A stretch of 20,835 nucleotides of DNA from a virus, in the IMG/VR virus record IMGVR_UViG_3300025137_004670, positions 1 to 20,835 of that record. One strand, written 5' to 3'. Positions 7,033 to 13,614 of the stretch are shown here, piece by piece. Below the pieces are notes generated by a model. The model saw only the letters and a program-made list of their open reading frames with translations. It searched no databases and was not told the DNA's origin. Position numbers and translations under genes: made by a program. Numbering within the stretch: the stretch's first letter is position 1; each line of letters opens with the position of its first letter.

Positions 7033-7278
7033 ATGACCAAGTGGCTAATTTATTCAAAGAACAACTGCCCTTATTGCGAAAAGGCTAAGTTCGAGCTTCA
7101 ACACGAAGCAGAAGTACAAGTAAAAAATATCAATGAGGATCCAGAATTCTTTACGGAATTGATGGAAAAAAATCCTAACGCAAGAACCATGCCTCAAATA
7201 TACAAAGATGATCAACTCATCGGTGGGTATGATCAACTTATTGCTCATAGAGCAATTGACGCTAAGTACGGACTATGA
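7033..7278 (+). CDS. Glutaredoxin (dithiol, CPYC)
   Basis: A small thiol-disulfide oxidoreductase reduced by glutathione. Seen: the active site NNCPYCEKAK (C12, C15), the cis-proline motif RTMPQIY, and the GGYDQL glutathione-binding segment, in the standard 81-residue length. A GAGGA ribosome binding site lies at 7020-7024. In T4-like phages glutaredoxin usually feeds electrons to ribonucleotide reductase. Here it sits right behind two Fe-S assembly genes and not far from a peroxiredoxin, so it may also serve those. The CPYC site is the dithiol type rather than the CGFS type dedicated to Fe-S work. Confidence 0.95.
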   Translation: MTKWLIYSKNNCPYCEKAKFELQHEAEVQVKNINEDPEFFTELMEKNPNARTMPQIYKDDQLIGGYDQLIAHRAIDAKYGL

Positions 7279-8264
7279 AGTTAAACGTAATCGGTGATCC
7301 TAAAGCAGCAAAGGACGCTAGAGTTAAAGCTGAACAAAACGAAGTAGATCAGAATGCAATGGGTGGAACTGAGATAATGAAACATGCATTGTTTGATAAG
7401 TTAGATGATGCTACTCTTGATAAGTTTCAAATAATTCCATCAAGGTTTAGAGGAACAAAGAAAGGCAAGAAACCAATCTATTGGGTACACGACTTAGCTG
7501 GCGATCCAGAAATGGCTCATCTTAAAGATGGCGGCCATAATAAGTTTGATGGTATAGTGTGCGTGTCACATTGGCAAAGACAACAAATAGAAAACTATCT
7601 AAATGTTCCAGCTGGTTCTTTGACTGTATTACAAAACGCCATTGAACCTATTCCGGAACATACAAAACCAGATTCCAAAGAATGTGTTAATTTAATTTAT
7701 CATACTACTCCTCATAGAGGATTAGATTTGTTGTATCCGGTCATGGAATGGATTGAGCAGACTCTACCTGACATTAACTGGCACTTAGATGTTTATAGTT
7801 CATTTGGGATATATGGTTGGGAAGAAAGAGATAAAGAATTCCAGCCTCTGTTTGATAAAATTAAAAAGCATCCTAAAATGACTTATCACGGACACGTAGA
7901 TAATAAAGAGATACACAAAGCATTACAGAAAGCTCATATATTTGCTCTACCAAGCATATGGCCTGAGACTTCTTGTATTGCTCTCATAGAGGCTATGAGT
8001 GCTGGATGCATATGTGTACATAGTAGTCTTGCAGCACTACCTGAGACAGCTGCTAATTGGACCCTAATGTATGATTATACACAGGACATGAATGAGCACG
8101 CTTCGAGGCATGCTTTAACCTTAGCTGACGCTATGAGATTAGTTGAAGAACCATCTATGAAAGAAAGATTGCAAATGCAAAAAGCATATGCTGATGGTTT
8201 CTATTCATGGGATGTGAGATCAAAGCAATGGGAAGTTTTCTTAACATCATTACTAAGTAAATGA
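7275..8264 (+). CDS. GT4-type (GT-B fold) glycosyltransferase
   Basis: Likely transfers a sugar from a nucleotide-sugar donor. Seen: a GGTE segment near the N-terminus (30-33), HRGLDLL (147-153) and the C-terminal donor-binding motif PSIWPETSCIALIEAMSAG, with the EX7E pair E231 and E239 typical of GT4 retaining enzymes. At 329 aa it is somewhat short, with a trimmed N-terminal domain. The ATG overlaps the glutaredoxin stop (ATGA). The acceptor could be a virion glycan, modified DNA or host surface sugar; there is no evidence to choose. Confidence 0.9.
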   Translation: MKLNVIGDPKAAKDARVKAEQNEVDQNAMGGTEIMKHALFDKLDDATLDKFQIIPSRFRGTKKGKKPIYWVHDLAGDPEMAHLKDGGHNKFDGIVCVSHWQRQQIENYLNVPAGSLTVLQNAIEPIPEHTKPDSKECVNLIYHTTPHRGLDLLYPVMEWIEQTLPDINWHLDVYSSFGIYGWEERDKEFQPLFDKIKKHPKMTYHGHVDNKEIHKALQKAHIFALPSIWPETSCIALIEAMSAGCICVHSSLAALPETAANWTLMYDYTQDMNEHASRHALTLADAMRLVEEPSMKERLQMQKAYADGFYSWDVRSKQWEVFLTSLLSK

Positions 8265-8422
8265 CAAACAAACAAATAAATTTAGATACTTATTATAAGG
8301 GTACAGTAAAAGAACTACAAGAACAAGTCTATAAGCTGTATCAAAGAATTCAAATATTAGTAGACGAAAAAAAAGAGCTAGCCGATGAGGTCGAACGCCT
8401 CTCTAAGCTCAAGAAACTTTAA
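8261..8422 (+). CDS. Small coiled-coil protein (53 aa), convergent with the nuclease gene
   Basis: An open frame reading MTNKQINLDT at its start and ERLSKLKKL at its end. Residues about 16-52 show heptad-spaced hydrophobic positions (V16, L19, V23, L26, I30, L33, L40, V44, L47), so a short parallel coiled coil is likely. Its ATG overlaps the glycosyltransferase stop (ATGA), which supports coupled translation. Its last 45 bases run antisense into the 3' end of the - strand nuclease gene and contain that operon's terminator. Size and context favour a real gene; the function is unknown. Confidence 0.6.
   Translation: MTNKQINLDTYYKGTVKELQEQVYKLYQRIQILVDEKKELADEVERLSKLKKL
8367..8410 (-). terminator. 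Rho-independent terminator of the - strand operon
   Basis: Read on the - strand: an outer stem GAGCT (8410-8406) with AGCTC (8379-8375) and an inner stem GAGG with CCTC, then eight T residues (8374-8367). The nuclease stop codon overlaps the base of the stem. The internal loops make the stem imperfect, but the T8 tract is in the right place. The same bases encode part of the convergent small gene. Confidence 0.6.
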
Positions 8423-9043
8423 TAAGTATTGATTTCTCTCTTTAGTATTCTTGATGAATACTTGAGGTTCGCTTTCACCATCAACTCCAATGATAGTTAC
8501 TAGCTGAGGTATTTGTATACCTGTCATTTGTTCAAACATAAAGCTATAAGCTGCTTCCTGTACAAAATAATTCTGACACCATGCTTCAGGTTTCTTTTTC
8601 TTAGATGTCTTAAAATCTATAACAGACATTACTCCATTATATTCACCAACACAATCTACCTGTCCAGCTGATCGTAAGAAGTCAGAGAATAAAAATCCTT
8701 CTACACATTTAATTACGCCCAATGAATCACCAAGATGTTTTGACATTGCATCAAACATCTCTTTGTTAGATGGCATCACCTTAACATCATCCATTGTTCC
8801 TAGAACATAATGCTCACACAACTTATGAATAGATGTTCCTCTTGAAGCTGCTTTAGTTGTTATTTCATTAGCAACTTTTTCTCCTACCCGGGCGCGCCAT
8901 TCTGTAATAGCCTTCTTCGTCATCTGCCCCGTTATAGTCGTTACTGACGGATATAAAGTACCATCTGGTGTCTCATATAGTCTCTTACCATTTACGTTCC
9001 TTCTAGGCAGTCTCTGAAGGTCTGAGAGCTGGAGATCTATCAT
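8378..9043 (-). CDS. PD-(D/E)XK nuclease (RecB/Cas4-like exonuclease fold)
   Basis: A probable DNA exonuclease. Seen: RGTSIHKLCEH with H73, AGQVDCVGEY with D130, and VIDFKTSKK with the D143-x-K145 catalytic pair, then a Q162-x-x-x-Y166 motif (VQEAAYSF). This order (H, D, DxK, QxxxY) is that of RecB-family nucleases. The four-cysteine Fe-S set of Cas4/AddB is not apparent, so it is probably a plain RecB-like phage exonuclease. It is the last gene of the - strand operon, starting three bases after the co-chaperonin stop. A role in DNA end processing or host DNA breakdown is inferred. Confidence 0.88.
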   Translation of the reverse strand: MIDLQLSDLQRLPRRNVNGKRLYETPDGTLYPSVTTITGQMTKKAITEWRARVGEKVANEITTKAASRGTSIHKLCEHYVLGTMDDVKVMPSNKEMFDAMSKHLGDSLGVIKCVEGFLFSDFLRSAGQVDCVGEYNGVMSVIDFKTSKKKKPEAWCQNYFVQEAAYSFMFEQMTGIQIPQLVTIIGVDGESEPQVFIKNTKERNQYLLKFLELREAFDLIG

Positions 9044-9046
9044 GAT

Positions 9047-9325
9047 CTAGTCTCTCACCGCTTTGACAGACTCTAAAGGCAAGATTACGCCCTGTCTATC
9101 ATCATCAACATCAATAATCAATCCTTTAGACCAGTCTACATAAACCACATCATTTGGTTTAATATATGTTACATCTGGGCCAACGGCAATTACCATTGCT
9201 GGTGCTGAGCCTGGTTTAGTATCATCGACGTCAGCAGAAAGAATAATACCAGATTCGGTTACTCTTTCTTTCTTTTCTTTTACTTTCATCTCTGCAACTA
9301 AAATGTTGTCTGTTGTCATCTTCAT
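9047..9325 (-). CDS. GroES-like co-chaperonin (gp31-type analogue)
   Basis: A small protein with the GroES fold: DNILVAEMKV at the N-terminus, a mobile-loop-like segment KERVTESGIIL (about 19-29), AMVIAVGPDV, then IKPNDVVYVDW and VILPLESVKAV. Length (92 aa) and motif order match GroES (about 97 aa). In T4 the equivalent, gp31, replaces GroES on the host GroEL so that the major capsid protein can fold. A phage GroES-like gene most likely does the same. Its ATG overlaps the stop of the upstream gene (ATGA). Confidence 0.85.
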   Translation of the reverse strand: MKMTTDNILVAEMKVKEKKERVTESGIILSADVDDTKPGSAPAMVIAVGPDVTYIKPNDVVYVDWSKGLIIDVDDDRQGVILPLESVKAVRD

Positions 9326-9666
9326 AAATTTTCTATTCCTTTGGTGTCATACACCTTGTTGTCTTTTGCGGCTTTCGCCTTCCATTTATCAACAGCTTTA
9401 TTAACCTGGCCCTGTTTACCAGACTTAGCTGAATTCATTTCCCTACCAAAGTTAGATTGAGGATTCTGCTCACCTATCTTTTGTAGTACTTCATTAAAGC
9501 CATCATCGACTTTACGTAAACCGTCTACACCACCTACGATCATTGGAGCACCTACTTTCTGTTTTACGTTTGGATTGTCTTTTAAGAACTCCTCACGTTC
9601 GGCTATTTTGAGCATCAGCTCAAATTCCTCACCAGTTTCAGTGTCTATGAAATCGTATAGTGGCAT
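9322..9666 (-). CDS. Small phage protein with FmdB-like N-terminus (114 aa)
   Basis: The first 20 residues (MPLYDFIDTETGEEFELML) recall the start of FmdB-type zinc ribbons, but none of the ribbon cysteines is present, so a metal site is not expected. The middle has a GGVDGLRKVDDGFNEVL stretch, and the C-terminal third is Lys/Ala-rich and probably flexible. Similar proteins are, from memory, common in T4-like marine phages without a known role. The gene overlaps its neighbours by one and four bases, so it is tightly coupled. Confidence 0.75.
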   Translation of the reverse strand: MPLYDFIDTETGEEFELMLKIAEREEFLKDNPNVKQKVGAPMIVGGVDGLRKVDDGFNEVLQKIGEQNPQSNFGREMNSAKSGKQGQVNKAVDKWKAKAAKDNKVYDTKGIENL

Positions 9667-10127
9667 TATACGTCTTGGTTTTCTGCTTCGTTTAGAAATT
9701 CAGGATAGGCCATCTTAACAGTCTTCTTGCTAACGCCTTTAATTTTTCTGTCTTTTACTTGTACTAAAAGGGATGCATCATCAGGATCGACTGTCTCAAG
9801 TATTTGAACAAACATTTGTTCTCTTCTAGCTTGAGTAATATTTGCCTTACCTTCTAAGAACACATACATTCTTCTCATCTCTGTATGTAATGTTCCTTGA
9901 GCATCCATTGATTTGTCCAATGGTTTGTAAGGAGGGTTGCCTTCTGGCAGTGCCCATTTAATTCGATTGTCATATGCTAGCTCAAAGATTCCTCTAAGCT
10001 CTCGACTATCGCATTGTTGTAGGATTTTTATTTTAGAAGCTACAGACTTTTCTTTCTTAACTTCAAGAATAATTTCACCCAGTCCGTCTTTCTTTGCATT
10101 TACCGCATTTGGATTTTGTAGTGCCAT
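9666..10127 (-). CDS. DUF6433-type phage protein
   Basis: Matches the pattern I know from cyanophage DUF6433 proteins: a helical N-terminus, L-P-E-G-x-P-P-Y-x-P (here ALPEGNPPYKPL), then a basic segment, MFVQILETVDPDDASLL, KDRKIKGVSKK and AYPEFL. The function is not known. An in-frame GTG at 10139 would add four residues inside the rnh gene. I prefer the ATG at 10127, one base after the rnh stop, which has GTGAG upstream. It sits next to rnh in the operon, which suggests a replication or host-takeover role, but this is inference. Confidence 0.8.
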   Translation of the reverse strand: MALQNPNAVNAKKDGLGEIILEVKKEKSVASKIKILQQCDSRELRGIFELAYDNRIKWALPEGNPPYKPLDKSMDAQGTLHTEMRRMYVFLEGKANITQARREQMFVQILETVDPDDASLLVQVKDRKIKGVSKKTVKMAYPEFLNEAENQDV

Positions 10128-10128
10128 A

Positions 10129-11037
10129 TTAAAACTCACTTATGTTTTCGATAAGATTATTTAATCTCTTTTTAATAAAGTAATTAAACAACCCATCTCT
10201 TCCACCTGGATCTACATTGAACTGTTCTAAAACTTGTTCTCTAATATAATCAGGTGTGTATTGTAAATCGACTAATATCCTATTTCTATGATATCCAGCC
10301 GCCCATTCATATTCGCCATTAATCTTATCCAACGGAGTAGATTGAACAACGCCTATAATTTCTGATAATCTATTTGCTCGCATTGGCTTTTGACGGCCTC
10401 CACTAACAAACGTATCATCTGATGATAAACAATTCGGAATACCATCGCCTCTATCTCCCTTTACTATATGCTCTTGAAGATATTGGTGTGCATCTTTATG
10501 CTTAATCATTCTTTTTCTAATTGGATCATATTGACTCACATTTACAAATTGTTGTAATTGTATAAAGTCTTTATCACCACTTAAAACTAGTATTGGTTCT
10601 GCTTCTGTTCCATATACTGTACTATTAGCTGTTACACCAGATCCTAATTGTACACCAAACTGATGACACAAGACACCAATAATGTCATCTGCCTCAGCTG
10701 TATGTACTCTTAGATGCTTATAAGGAAAAAATTCTTTGAGCTCATCTCTAACAACATTCAAAGTATCAAATATATTCGGCCAATCTAAAACTGACTCATC
10801 TCTGTTTTGTTTTCTATGAGCTTTGTAGTATGGATATTCTTTCTTACGCCAGTTATTAGTATCATCACAACAGATAACTATTTCACCGTACTTGTCTTTG
10901 AATTTGTTTCTATACGATCGAATACCATTAAGCACCATATGTCTTAATAGCTCTTCATCAACAGTATTGGATCTACTGCTGTGTAGTTGAGCCATCAGGT
11001 TTGATATCATCACCTGATTTAAGTCTACTAATATCAT
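10129..11037 (-). CDS. rnh: T4-type RNase H (5'-3' exonuclease, FEN-1 family)
   Basis: Removes RNA primers from Okazaki fragments with 5'-3' exonuclease activity, working with gp32. Seen: MILVDLNQ (D5), CCDDTNNWRKKEYPYYKAHR (D58/D59 with the basic arch segment), TAEADDIIGVL (E115, D117, D118), VLSGDKDFIQL (D155, D157) and KGDRGDGIPN (D195, D198), which are the two-metal acidic residues of the family in order. The end, YFIKKRLNNLIENISEF, closely follows the C-terminus of T4 RNase H (about 305 aa; here 302). It is transcribed from the promoter at 11061-11089 and possibly also from 12900. It overlaps the DUF6433 gene slightly if the longer start of that gene is used. Confidence 0.96.
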   Translation of the reverse strand: MILVDLNQVMISNLMAQLHSSRSNTVDEELLRHMVLNGIRSYRNKFKDKYGEIVICCDDTNNWRKKEYPYYKAHRKQNRDESVLDWPNIFDTLNVVRDELKEFFPYKHLRVHTAEADDIIGVLCHQFGVQLGSGVTANSTVYGTEAEPILVLSGDKDFIQLQQFVNVSQYDPIRKRMIKHKDAHQYLQEHIVKGDRGDGIPNCLSSDDTFVSGGRQKPMRANRLSEIIGVVQSTPLDKINGEYEWAAGYHRNRILVDLQYTPDYIREQVLEQFNVDPGGRDGLFNYFIKKRLNNLIENISEF

Positions 11038-11060
11038 AATTTATCCATATTAAAACTACC

Positions 11061-11089
11061 ATTATACATTAATGGTATTATAAAGTCAA
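11061..11089 (-). promoter_or_regulatory. Sigma70-type early promoter for rnh
   Basis: Read on the - strand: TTGACT (11089-11084), a 17-base spacer, TATAAT (11066-11061). A start near 11054 gives a short leader before the rnh ATG at 11037. It lies between the 124-aa gene and rnh, in one of the few gaps of this operon. Confidence 0.83.
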
Positions 11090-11092
11090 CTG

Positions 11093-11467
11093 CTATTGGT
11101 CGTTATATAAGTCCTGCCATGTGCTGGCAAAAATCTTGCTTTCTTCGGAATTAACAACCTGCTCTGTTATCTTTTGAAGTGGATGATCGTGACCACATGC
11201 TTTTAACAATGCAGATTTTAATGCCTCGCATACCATTAGCAAATCTTGATCTAGCTCTTTATTGCGTAATTTAATTCCTCTTGCTTCGATCTCTTCGAAT
11301 AGTTGATACGTAAGCTCAATGGAAGTGTTTAAAGAAAGCTCCGCTTGATAGCGCTTAATATTATTAAGTCTCTCTTCCTCACTTACAGGTACGTTGTGAG
11401 AACCCATTTTTGGGAATTGAATTACTTCGCCCATGGAAGTATTTAGCTCACTTTTGTTTAGCTTCAC
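11093..11467 (-). CDS. Phage protein of unknown function (124 aa)
   Basis: No family name is known to me. The N-terminus carries GEVIQFPK, a type of short motif found at the start of several small marine-phage proteins. The second half is helical and ends ALKSALLKACGHDHPLQKI, which I recall in hypothetical proteins of T4-like cyanophages. The longest frame starts with GTG at 11467, overlapping the upstream gene by 20 bases; an ATG at 11434 would give 113 aa. Neither has a strong ribosome binding site, so the start is uncertain. Confidence 0.68.
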   Translation of the reverse strand: MKLNKSELNTSMGEVIQFPKMGSHNVPVSEEERLNNIKRYQAELSLNTSIELTYQLFEEIEARGIKLRNKELDQDLLMVCEALKSALLKACGHDHPLQKITEQVVNSEESKIFASTWQDLYNDQ

Positions 11468-12068
11468 GTGCTTTCTTCATTCTATCAACAAATGCTTGCT
11501 TCTGTAATAATCCCATTGGCTTTCTTTTCTTTTTAGACTTGGTAGTCTTCTTAGCACTAGATGTTGAAACTAGTATATGACCTTTTTCTGTAAACTCAAG
11601 TTTAGGCATACCATAACTTTCTCGCTCTTCATTCTCTAGCTCTGGTGTCCAGTCTTGCATATAGTCATTATAGAATACGCCAAACTCTCTTTTAGGTTTT
11701 CCGTTAGGAAAGTATGCCATTGCAATACATGCTCTCTTTACTTTTCTTTCCATATCGCCTCCAGCAAATGGACTGGTATAATCACCGGTTCTCAAATAGC
11801 CATCTAATTGAGAAATATAACCTTCCCAAGTTATTCTTCTTGCAAGTGCAGATTTATCTCCACCAACATGGGATCTATGTTCAGAAGTTTTATGCATCTT
11901 AGCTTCTTTAATCCATTCACGTACATTTTTTAAACTAAAGTCATGGTCATCATCTAATGCTACAACTGATGGTGCAAACTGAGTATACTTAGGAGGGTTC
12001 TTTTTATACCTCTCCTCTCTAGCCTTTGCCAATCTTTCTGCTGCTGCTAATCTAGCTTCCTCTTTCAT
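11448..12068 (-). CDS. Phage protein of unknown function, basic C-terminus (206 aa)
   Basis: The N-terminal helix (1-25) is rich in Ala, Arg and Glu and leads into YKKNPPKYTQFAPSVVAL. A central domain follows (about 45-140: REWIKEAK, SALARRITWEGYISQLDGYLRTGDY) and then a Lys/Ser-rich, probably disordered tail (165-206). The EERYxKNPPKY and EGYIxxLxxYLRxGD patterns recur in T4-like cyanophage hypothetical proteins as I remember them. The strongly basic tail suggests nucleic-acid contact, but this is not shown. It overlaps both neighbouring genes by 17-20 bases. Confidence 0.72.
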   Translation of the reverse strand: MKEEARLAAAERLAKAREERYKKNPPKYTQFAPSVVALDDDHDFSLKNVREWIKEAKMHKTSEHRSHVGGDKSALARRITWEGYISQLDGYLRTGDYTSPFAGGDMERKVKRACIAMAYFPNGKPKREFGVFYNDYMQDWTPELENEERESYGMPKLEFTEKGHILVSTSSAKKTTKSKKKRKPMGLLQKQAFVDRMKKAREAKQK

Positions 12069-12861
12069 ATAGTTTCTCCAGTATGTGTAATTGTCTGTAT
12101 GTTGTTGGTTCGTAAATTGATCCTAACTTCTTGCTATGCTCTATTGTCGAGTCTACTTTAGGATAAAAGCATTGAGTAACTGGAGCATTCTGTAATCCCT
12201 TTGTACCACTCAGTGCTTCTTTCCATCTATTAGACATTCCTAATTTATTCTTTGAATGAATAGTAGGCCATAACAATCTTGCTCTTTTGGCTTTGCTAGA
12301 AAGTTTCTGTACCTCAATTTTTTCTTTCTTGCCATCAAATCTATCGAGCATGTCAGTATATTCTGTAAATGCTGTAAACAGCTCTGCCATTGGTCCTGCA
12401 TCAATCATTTCATTAACTGTCTGCCACTTACTCATACAGTATCTTGCAAAGCCAGGTGACATTGATACACATTCCATTGCAATGCCAACACACCACAAAT
12501 CTTTACCTTCTATCTCGTCAACTAGCGCCATCAGTTTTTTAGGGTGAGTGACATATGCATCATGTTCTAATATAATAACTTGCTCTCCTGTATCAGCTAT
12601 ATGCTTCCACCAATGAAACATTGAGGTAAGGCATGCCTTCTCTGTCGGAGTTATCTCATGTCTGTTTGTTTTATACTTACCAGCACTACTATATTTGCCC
12701 CAGTTGATTTTAAAAGGTGCATCGTTTATAGTAGCGGGCGTATAACATTGAAACCTTTCGACCTCAACATTCTCAACAGCTTCCCAAGTCTTGAGAGCTA
12801 TCTTTGAATACGCAACAGAGATGGGATTATTGAAATCGCAAATCATTTTCGCTTTTATCAT
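12052..12861 (-). CDS. Glycosyltransferase-like phage protein
   Basis: Probably a GT-A-like protein. Seen: an N-terminal strand followed by NPISVAYSKIALKTWE, then EQVIILEHDAYVTHPKKL, in which the E-H-D-A block sits where GT25/GT-A enzymes have a metal-binding acidic motif, and AMECVSMSPGFARYCM. No full family signature is visible, so this is moderate. The frame extends to 12900, but that start lies within the promoter; a transcript beginning near 12865 can only use the ATG at 12861 or at 12846. Neither has a recognisable ribosome binding site, so translation may be nearly leaderless. It is the first gene of the - strand operon. Confidence 0.72.
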   Translation of the reverse strand: MIKAKMICDFNNPISVAYSKIALKTWEAVENVEVERFQCYTPATINDAPFKINWGKYSSAGKYKTNRHEITPTEKACLTSMFHWWKHIADTGEQVIILEHDAYVTHPKKLMALVDEIEGKDLWCVGIAMECVSMSPGFARYCMSKWQTVNEMIDAGPMAELFTAFTEYTDMLDRFDGKKEKIEVQKLSSKAKRARLLWPTIHSKNKLGMSNRWKEALSGTKGLQNAPVTQCFYPKVDSTIEHSKKLGSIYEPTTYRQLHILEKLYERGS

Positions 12862-12871
12862 AATAGAGTCC

Positions 12872-12900
12872 ATTATACTACAATTTAGATTAAAAGTCAA
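12872..12900 (-). promoter_or_regulatory. Sigma70-type early promoter of the - strand operon
   Basis: Read on the - strand: TTGACT (12900-12895), a 17-base spacer, TATAAT (12877-12872). It starts the operon running down to 8378. It faces away from the -35-like element at 12944, forming a divergent pair. Confidence 0.83.
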
Positions 12901-12943
12901 TATCGACTTTTTTAACTTTTTACTAAAATATATATATTAGCTG

Positions 12944-12972
12944 TTGACTTTTGATTCTTTTTAGTGGATCAT
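12944..12972 (+). promoter_or_regulatory. Weak candidate promoter for the flavodoxin gene
   Basis: A perfect family -35 (GTTGACTTTT, core 12944-12949) is followed after 17 bases by GATCAT (12967-12972), which matches only four of six -10 positions. A weak or activator-dependent promoter is likely. The 111-base gap 12901-13011 otherwise holds only an AT-rich tract (12919-12938) and the flavodoxin ribosome binding site AAGGA at 13001-13005. Confidence 0.45.
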
Positions 12973-13011
12973 CTCGTCTGTGAGTAGGTCAGGTATAGAT
13001 AAGGAAAAATA

Positions 13012-13542
13012 ATGAATAAGGTAAAAATAGTAGTAGGAACCGATACTGGTAATACAGAGTACCATGCTAAGTATATTAAGAAGGAGCTCTTAGAGCATTA
13101 TAATATAGAGTCAGAGATAGTAATGGTGCATGACATCCAACCAGAAGATTGGACGTCGCATGATTATTATATATTAGGAGCGCCAACGTGGTTTGATGGA
13201 GAGATGTCTCAAGATTGGAATTGGTATCTCCCTACTTTCAAAGACACTAACTTTACAGACAAGACTATATTCATATATGGGCTAGGCGATCAGGTAGGAT
13301 ATCCTACTTACTATTGCGATGCTGTAGGCTTATTAGGTAGAGCAGTAACAGAGGCTGGTGGATCAGTTGAATGTTTAACTACTACTGATGGCCATGACTT
13401 TAAAGAATCACAAGCCGTAATGACTGAAGGAGTATTCTGGGGTCTTTGCTTAGATGAAGAAAACCAACCAGAAATGTCAGATGATCGTATTAATGAATGG
13501 GTACAAAACATAGCCAGAATAATTAATGCAAAAATAATTTAA
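13012..13542 (+). CDS. Long-chain flavodoxin
   Basis: A one-electron carrier using FMN, able to replace ferredoxin under iron limitation. Seen: the phosphate loop GTDTGNTEYHAK (T10-x-T12-G-N-T15), the isoalloxazine-stacking W60 in GAPTWFDGEMSQDW, and Y97 in GLGDQVGYPTYYCDA. The loop of about 20 residues around 115-145 that marks long-chain flavodoxins is present, and the length (176 aa) fits. All FMN-binding features look intact. Partners could be host ferredoxin-NADP reductase or a phage reductase outside the window. It is transcribed alone, facing away from the - strand operon; the next gene has its own promoter. Confidence 0.95.
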   Translation: MNKVKIVVGTDTGNTEYHAKYIKKELLEHYNIESEIVMVHDIQPEDWTSHDYYILGAPTWFDGEMSQDWNWYLPTFKDTNFTDKTIFIYGLGDQVGYPTYYCDAVGLLGRAVTEAGGSVECLTTTDGHDFKESQAVMTEGVFWGLCLDEENQPEMSDDRINEWVQNIARIINAKII

Positions 13543-13550
13543 AATAACTG

Positions 13551-13579
13551 TTGACTTTAAATGAACTATTTTGTATAAT
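13551..13579 (+). promoter_or_regulatory. Sigma70-type early promoter for the DUF932 gene
   Basis: TTGACT at 13551-13556, a 17-base spacer, TATAAT at 13574-13579. A second TATAAT follows at 13585-13590 within the predicted leader. The downstream ribosome binding site is AGGAG (13601-13605). Confidence 0.87.
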
Positions 13580-13614
13580 AGCTGTATAATTTAAACTAAT
13601 AGGAGAAATAAATT

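Noticed and set aside
8378-9043. Cas4 as part of a CRISPR system
   Set aside because: The nuclease motifs fit the wider RecB-like family, the Cas4 cysteine cluster is not apparent, and there is no repeat array or other cas gene in the window.
9322-9666. FmdB-type zinc ribbon regulator
   Set aside because: Only the first residues resemble FmdB; all ribbon cysteines are missing.
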